From Clostridia bacterium (lineage in GTDB: Bacteria > Bacillota > Clostridia > Oscillospirales > CAG-272): a stretch of 12,529 nucleotides of DNA. Below are positions 7,590 through 12,529 of this stretch, one piece after another; position 1 is the stretch's first letter; each line of letters begins with the position of its first letter. Below the pieces are notes generated by a model. The model did no database searches and had not been told where the DNA came from. It saw nothing but the letters and a program-made list of their open reading frames with translations. The position numbers and the translations under genes were made by a program. The stretch lies in the NCBI GenBank assembly GCA_900769475.1, contig CAAGGQ010000231.1:1-12529 (forward strand), read 5' to 3'.

Positions 7590-7607
7590 ATGCGTTCTCT
7601 TTTCTAT

Positions 7608-7649
7608 GGTGTATTCTTTGGCATACACCTGCCATGCCAATTATACACC
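7608..7649. promoter_or_regulatory. Palindromic operator candidate over the copA promoter
   Basis: Two nested 7-bp arm pairs share one centre: GGTGTAT (7608-7614) with ATACACC (7643-7649), and TTGGCAT (7618-7624) with ATGCCAA (7634-7640). The dyad covers the copA -10 box and start site. This is where a repressor would bind. It does not match the CopY box (TACAnnTGTA) or the usual CsoR or CueR site. It could also act as a 5' RNA hairpin in part. Confidence 0.55.
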
Positions 7650-7668
7650 CTTTCTTTTTCTTTTTCAA
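7640..7668 (-). promoter_or_regulatory. copA promoter
   Basis: On the minus strand TTGAAA (7668-7663), a 17-bp spacer and TATAAT (7645-7640). Transcription would start near 7633, leaving a leader of about 44 nt before the ATG at 7589. The normal 17-bp spacing argues against a MerR/CueR-type promoter, which needs 19-20 bp. Confidence 0.75.
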
Positions 7669-7704
7669 GACCCTTTTATGTTTAAAATAAATGTAAATTT
7701 TTTA

Positions 7705-7713
7705 TTTTCCACA
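7705..7713 (+). promoter_or_regulatory. DnaA-box-like site upstream of dnaA
   Basis: TTTTCCACA is the same 9-mer that recurs in the oriC cluster (one mismatch to TTATCCACA). It lies 11 bp before the dnaA -35 box, which fits autoregulation by DnaA. It is the only such site I found between copA and dnaA. The 7731-7768 stretch beside it is almost pure A/T. Confidence 0.6.
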
Positions 7714-7723
7714 GAAAAAATCA

Positions 7724-7752
7724 TTGCAAACATTATAATAATATGTTATAAT
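7724..7752 (+). promoter_or_regulatory. dnaA promoter
   Basis: TTGCAA (7724-7729), 17 bp, TATAAT (7747-7752) with an extended -10 TGT. The expected start is near 7759, about 20 nt before the coding region. It is divergent from the copA promoter, whose -35 lies 55 bp to the left, so the two could influence each other. Confidence 0.75.
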
Positions 7753-7780
7753 ATTATATATTATATAAAGGAGCCGGAAA

Positions 7781-9169
<1,389 letters not shown>

Positions 9170-9202
9170 TAGAGAAACCGTTTTTTAGAACATGTGGTTT
9201 TT

Positions 9203-9304
9203 GTCAGACCTTTTTGAAAAAAGGTCCGACACCCCAAAAACTTTCCCTGAAAGGTTTTTTTGGAGTGTGCGATTGTGGGGTGTTTGCGAAAGTTTCCGAA
9301 GTTT
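9203..9304 (+). repeat. Terminator-like repeat C, copy 2, downstream of dnaA
   Basis: It starts 33 bp past the dnaA stop codon. It has the stem GTC-A-GACCTTTTT / AAAAAGGTC-C-GAC (9203-9230) and then CTTTC-CCT-GAAAG with flanking A and T runs and seven T (9236-9261), which would serve as a terminator of dnaA. It is about 95% identical to the complement of 429-529 behind glnN. The similarity to the third copy continues past 9304 to 9374. Confidence 0.8.
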
Positions 9305-9851
9305 TTGGTTTCAAGAAAATTCGGTAATACCATCGCCGACGAACACGGCTCCCGATAGCGGTCAGGGACCACCGTTCTCACTGCGGCTCGGTCACGCCTC
9401 GGCTCTGATATGCCACCGGCATATCATTCACTCCCTCGGCGCCGCTTCGCTACCCTGCCCGCTCACGAAAGTTACTTTCCTACAAATGGTTAGCAAAACT
9501 CCTTCGTAGATCCCTTCGTCGCTATCGCTCCTCGGTTTGCTCCGCTCACCGTTGCGTTGCAACTTTTTCGCTTGCGCAAACTTCGGCTTCGGCTCGTGAA
9601 CGAGCCTGCGCTCAGGATGACACACTAATTTTTAAATTCGTATAATTTCTTAGCAAAACAACTCTTGTGAGCAGATAGGGTCTCGGTGGTCCCTAGCTGC
9701 TATCGGGAGTATCATTCCGTCAGCGTAGATACTACCGACTCTATTTGAAACAAAAAATTTCGGTTCTATTTGCTAACACTCCACAATAGAAAACTCCAAA
9801 AAACTTTCCATGAAAGTTTTTGCCCCTCTTTTTTCAAAAAGAGGGCGCCCA
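9203..9851. repeat. Long imperfect inverted repeat between dnaA and oriC
   Basis: The left arm 9203-9374 and the right arm 9684-9851 are inverted, diverged copies of one sequence. Matching blocks from the inside outward include CTCCCGATAGC...GGGACCACCG (9349-9374 against 9709-9684, 23 of 26), TCGGTA, GTTTCAA, CCGAA-TTTTT, ATTGTGG-GTGTT, CTTTC/GAAAG and the A/T-arm hairpin (CCCTCTTTTT/AAAAAGAGGG, 9824-9845). They enclose about 309 bp without a gene. That segment holds palindromes such as TGATATGCC/GGCATATCA (9406-9426) and a GCTCAGGATGACAC motif shared with the left end of the window. It is a MITE-like or recombined repeat pair. Confidence 0.65.
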
Positions 9852-9852
9852 T

Positions 9853-9890
9853 CCAAGGCGCGTAGCCTTGGTCGTCGCCCGCAGGCGACG
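9853..9890. repeat. Two short hairpins at the left edge of oriC
   Basis: CCAAGG/CCTTGG (9853-9871) and CGTCGCC-CGCA-GGCGACG (9873-9890). They separate the inverted repeat from the DnaA-box cluster. No T run follows either of them. Confidence 0.5.
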
Positions 9891-9910
9891 AAATCCAAAA
9901 ATCCCCCCAC

Positions 9911-10370
9911 TTCCCCACAGGTTTTCCACAGGTGTTGAAAAGTATGTGGAAAAATAAAAAATTCTCCACAGATTTCCCGCAAGGGAAATGGAAGAAGTCT
10001 TGGAAAACAAAGAGAATTTGATGTGGAGAACGTTCGGCGCCCAGCATGTGGAAAATTGGAGTAAAACCGCGAATTTTGGAGAGTTTTCCACTTTTCCACA
10101 GCAAAGATCGGGGAAAAGGTTGTGGAAAAAAATGTGGAAAATACAAATTGTCGAGATCGAGGCGATTTTGATAATCGCAAAACGAGTTCGACGAAATCAT
10201 CCACAGTTTTTCCCCTTCTTTTGGAGAGCTTTTCCACTCAAAAAAGAGAGTATCATAACGTCGAAAAGCCTTGTGCTGCAATGGTATTTTCGGTTTTCCA
10301 CAGTTTCCCCAGGACCTACATCTACTACTACGACATTTATTCTATCTATTCTTTCTATCTTTCTTTCGCG
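9911..10370 (+). other. oriC: Replication origin oriC: DnaA-box cluster, DnaA-trio and unwinding region
   Basis: DnaA boxes within one mismatch of TTATCCACA lie on + at 9922, 9962, 10092, 10197 and 10294, and on - at 9945, 10022, 10047, 10121 and 10133 (left ends given). Two-mismatch sites lie at 9911, 10084 and 10230. TTTTCCACA is the commonest form. The last box (10294-10302) is followed by a C/G-rich spacer and then in-register triplets CTA-CAT-CTA-CTA-CTA (10316-10330) and an A/T- and pyrimidine-rich stretch to about 10370. This matches the known Bacillus layout of box, GC spacer, DnaA-trio (3'-GAT on the other strand) and melting site. Location between dnaA and dnaN supports the call. 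Confidence 0.88.
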
Positions 10371-10420
10371 CCCAGCGGGGAGAGATTCGGATTTTTATTG
10401 AACGAAAGGAATCAACTGTT

Positions 10421-11572
10421 ATGAAAATTGTATTTCACCGTCAAAAAGCCATGGATGCCGTGTCGCCCTTGATGTGCGCGGTTTCCGGAAAGTCCACCCT
10501 CACCGCCATTGAAGGCATCCTCATTGACGCAAGAGAGGATCAGACTTGCGTGATCACCACCTTTGACCTGGAAAAGGGCATGCGTTCCTCCCTGGAAGCT
10601 CAGGTAGAGGAGCCCGGCTTGTATATTATCAACGCCCAAAAGTTTATGCAGACCCTGCGGGTGATGGAAGGGGATTTTGTGACCCTAACCATTAACGAGC
10701 AGCTCCAGGCTTGCATTTCCAGCGGCAAGTCCAACCACAAAATGAACGCCCTTTCGGGTGCCGACTATCCTGCCATTCCCCGACTTGTTACCGAGGACAG
10801 CTTTGTGATCGGTCAATCGGTGCTCAAAACCATGCTTTCCAAGGTCATGTATGCAATGGCATCCAACGATCAGCGTCCCGTGCTCAACGGCTGTTATTTC
10901 CGCGTGACCGAGGGACAGCTCATGGCGGTTTCTTGCGATAGCTTCAAGCTGGCAAAGTGCGCCGTGAAGACCGATATCGAAAACAAAAACGAAGATCACT
11001 CCGAAATGTCCTTCTCCTTTATCGTTCCCACCAAGACCGTGAACGAGCTTTACAAGCTCCTCAAGGATGATGAAAGAGAAAGCGTTCGTATTTATATGTC
11101 CCGCCGCAACATCGTGTTCAACATTGGCAACCTGACCTTCTTCTCTCGTTTGATCGAGGGTCAGTACATTGATTTTGATCGCATCATCCTCAAAAACCAC
11201 AACATTACCGCTACCTGCAACCGCCTGCCTTTGATCGCGGCCCTGGAGCGTGCGGCTCTGGTGACCGAGGATAAGGTAGCCGGCAGCGTTCCCTCCCATG
11301 TAAAGCTGCAGCTGGAGGGCGGCCTGTTAAAGATCTCTGCCATTTCCACCATGGGAAGCACCTACGATGAGATCGACATTGACCACATTGGCAGCGATCT
11401 GCTCATCGCCTTTAACAACCGGTTCCTCATTGATTCCATGCGGGCCTGCGACGCCGAGCGGGTAAAGATCTCCCTGACCTCTGCCCTCACCAGCATTAAC
11501 ATCGAGCCCGAAACCAACGAAGAAGCCACCGAAGAGCTCTTTATGCTTCTGCCGGTGCGTATGAGAGAGTGA
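10421..11572 (+). CDS. dnaN: DNA polymerase III beta sliding clamp
   Basis: A 383-residue clamp that dimerises around DNA and tethers the replicative polymerase and repair proteins through its hydrophobic cleft. The family start MKIVFHRQKAMDAVSP, the domain 1-2 junction GADYPAIP (about 113-120), RPVLNGCYF (from 152), the EGQYIDFDRII segment and the C-terminal LPVRMRE are recognisable. The usual forms are EGxYPDYxxxIP and a MPMRL-like end, so the C-terminal tail carries extra residues. Length is slightly above the usual 366-380. The frame is open further upstream to 10271, but this ATG is chosen because AAAGGA lies 10 nt upstream, homology begins here, and the upstream part overlaps the origin. 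I could not assign a promoter with confidence; the origin itself is the leader. Confidence 0.97.
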   Translation: MKIVFHRQKAMDAVSPLMCAVSGKSTLTAIEGILIDAREDQTCVITTFDLEKGMRSSLEAQVEEPGLYIINAQKFMQTLRVMEGDFVTLTINEQLQACISSGKSNHKMNALSGADYPAIPRLVTEDSFVIGQSVLKTMLSKVMYAMASNDQRPVLNGCYFRVTEGQLMAVSCDSFKLAKCAVKTDIENKNEDHSEMSFSFIVPTKTVNELYKLLKDDERESVRIYMSRRNIVFNIGNLTFFSRLIEGQYIDFDRIILKNHNITATCNRLPLIAALERAALVTEDKVAGSVPSHVKLQLEGGLLKISAISTMGSTYDEIDIDHIGSDLLIAFNNRFLIDSMRACDAERVKISLTSALTSINIEPETNEEATEELFMLLPVRMRE

Positions 11573-11605
11573 TCTCCTCCCACGGTCAATCTATTTTCCT
11601 GCATT

Positions 11606-12529
11606 ATGGAATGTAATCAAATTCGGATCCGAAATTTTCGGAATATCGAATGGGCCGACGTTTCCTTTTCTCCCGGGGTCAATATTCTTACCGGGGCCAA
11701 CGCCCAGGGAAAGACCAATTTGCTGGAAGCCATCAGCTTTACGGCCCTGGGAAAAAGCTTTCGTACCTCCCACGATGAGGATCTGATCCGCTTTGGAAGC
11801 GACGGTACCGAGGTCTCCCTGGATTTTACCGATTCGGTGCGGCGGCAAAACATTACCGTTCGCATGGTGTCGGGCAAGCGGCGGCAGATCGAGCACAACA
11901 AAGTAAGGATCTCCCGTCTTTCCGACGTGGTTGGTCTGTTTCGCACCGTGCTCTTTTGCCCCGAGCATCTTTCCCTGATCAAGGATGGCCCGGGAGAGCG
12001 GCGGAATTATTTGGATATTGCCATTTCTCAGCTCTATCCCGTCTACCTCAAAAGTCTGCAACGTTACAATCAAATTTTAAAGCAACGAAATCAGCTGATT
12101 CGGGGCGCGGAAGACGACCGAAAAACCTTTCACGATACCATCGAATTCTGGTCCTCGCAGTTGGCTCATGAGGCGGCATTGATCGCCCGCTACCGCTACC
12201 GCTATCTCTGTCAAGCCTCGGAGCACATTGCCGCCTGCTTTGCGGAAATGATGGGAGAAAAAGAGGTTCCCGAAGCCATTTACACTCCCTCCTGCCATTT
12301 GGAGCCCGCCGCCTGCGAGGACGTGGACGTTTGCGAAAAGCAGTACCTGGAGCTCCTGACCTCTCACCACGATCGGGAGATTGGTGCCGGCAGTACTCTG
12401 TGGGGGATCCATAAAGACGATATTGATATTCGCATCAATCAAAAATCGGCGCGGATGTTCGCCTCTCAAGGGCAACAGCGCTCCCTGGCTCTGGCCATGA
12501 AGCTGGCCGAAGGCGAAGTTTGTGCCGCC
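11606..12529 (+). CDS. recF: DNA replication and repair protein RecF (3' end beyond window)
   Basis: The open frame runs off the window after 308 codons; the family has about 360-370. RecF is an SMC-like ABC ATPase that loads RecA at single-strand gaps. Seen here are IRIRNFRNIEW at the start, Walker A GANAQGKTN (30-38), KSFRT, VLFCPEHLSLIKDGPGERRN and the ABC signature SQGQQRSLALAMKLAE (287-302). The Walker B/D-loop lies beyond the edge. The start lies 33 bp past dnaN, so the genes probably share a transcript. The bases before the ATG are pyrimidine-rich with no Shine-Dalgarno site, so translation may depend on coupling to dnaN. No yaaA-type S4-domain gene lies between. Confidence 0.95.
   Translation, partial: MECNQIRIRNFRNIEWADVSFSPGVNILTGANAQGKTNLLEAISFTALGKSFRTSHDEDLIRFGSDGTEVSLDFTDSVRRQNITVRMVSGKRRQIEHNKVRISRLSDVVGLFRTVLFCPEHLSLIKDGPGERRNYLDIAISQLYPVYLKSLQRYNQILKQRNQLIRGAEDDRKTFHDTIEFWSSQLAHEAALIARYRYRYLCQASEHIAACFAEMMGEKEVPEAIYTPSCHLEPAACEDVDVCEKQYLELLTSHHDREIGAGSTLWGIHKDDIDIRINQKSARMFASQGQQRSLALAMKLAEGEVCAA

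Noticed and set aside
7587..7640. Upstream TTG start for copA at 7640
   Set aside because: The promoter -10 box (7640-7645 on the minus strand) overlaps it, so the transcript should begin downstream of this codon; the HMA homology also begins right after the ATG at 7589.
9192..9625. Small open frames between dnaA and oriC (for example 9428-9625 on the minus strand)
   Set aside because: They fall inside the inverted repeat and its inner segment; the translation is Arg/Lys/Glu-rich without a domain and no ribosome binding site was found.
9640..9780. A/T-rich stretch as the main unwinding site
   Set aside because: It belongs to the right arm of the inverted repeat, has no DnaA boxes nearby and lacks the triplet pattern seen at 10316-10330.
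10271..10420. An N-terminal extension of dnaN back to 10271
   Set aside because: This stretch holds the last DnaA box and the DnaA-trio, its translation resembles no clamp sequence, and the ATG at 10421 has a ribosome binding site and matches the family start.

Overview
The window looks like the replication-origin region of a Clostridia-class Firmicute (Bacillota), probably an uncultured gut lineage. The reasons are the order dnaA-oriC-dnaN-recF, A/G-rich Shine-Dalgarno sites of the AAAGGAG type, a type III glutamine synthetase, an N-terminal-HMA copper ATPase carrying an extra C-terminal HMA domain, and several families of short palindromic intergenic repeats (GTAGGGGCG...CGCCCCTAC; CTCCCTTGTGTAAAGGGAG; GCTCAGGATGACAC) that, from memory, are typical of gut Clostridia. 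The sequence alone does not support a family or genus.

Layout. 1-622: no gene, only repeats and the terminator of the next gene. 623-2713 (-): glnN, type III glutamine synthetase, with a consensus promoter. 2714-3410: tRNA-Arg(CCG) at 3031-3107, preceded by two related promoter-plus-hairpin modules and followed by a perfect 20-bp hairpin and a decayed copy of the tRNA 3' end. 3411-4220 (+): an XRE-type regulator of unknown target. 4221-5021: 800 bp of stacked palindromes and dispersed repeats. 5022-7589 (-): copA, a Cu(+)-exporting P1B ATPase whose last 74 codons look like a fused copZ chaperone gene that keeps its own ribosome binding site. 7590-7780: a divergent promoter region shared with dnaA. 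7781-9169 (+): dnaA. 9170-10420: a 1.25-kb intergenic region with a long inverted repeat and then oriC (a DnaA-box cluster and a DnaA-trio/unwinding element directly in front of dnaN). 10421-11572 (+): dnaN. 11606-window end (+): recF, cut by the window edge.

How it fits together. DnaA, the DnaA boxes, the beta clamp and RecF form the conserved initiation/repair cluster. The box-like site TTTTCCACA in front of dnaA suggests autoregulation. Most genes are co-directional with forks leaving an origin near 10.3 kb (dnaN and recF on +, copA and glnN on -). dnaA lies on the left side of the unwinding site on the + strand, as is usual, and the tRNA and XRE gene on the left arm run head-on. Two departures from the textbook Firmicute order stand out: copA, not rpmH, is divergent to dnaA, and no small S4-domain gene (yaaA) lies between dnaN and recF.

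The strongest points for follow-up are the in-frame copA/copZ arrangement with an internal Shine-Dalgarno site, the oriC with TTTTCCACA as its main DnaA box plus a recognisable DnaA-trio, the palindrome over the copA -10 box, a repeated terminator-like element placed identically behind glnN and dnaA, and the unusual architecture around the tRNA-Arg gene. All calls come from reading the sequence by eye; no database search or folding program was run.
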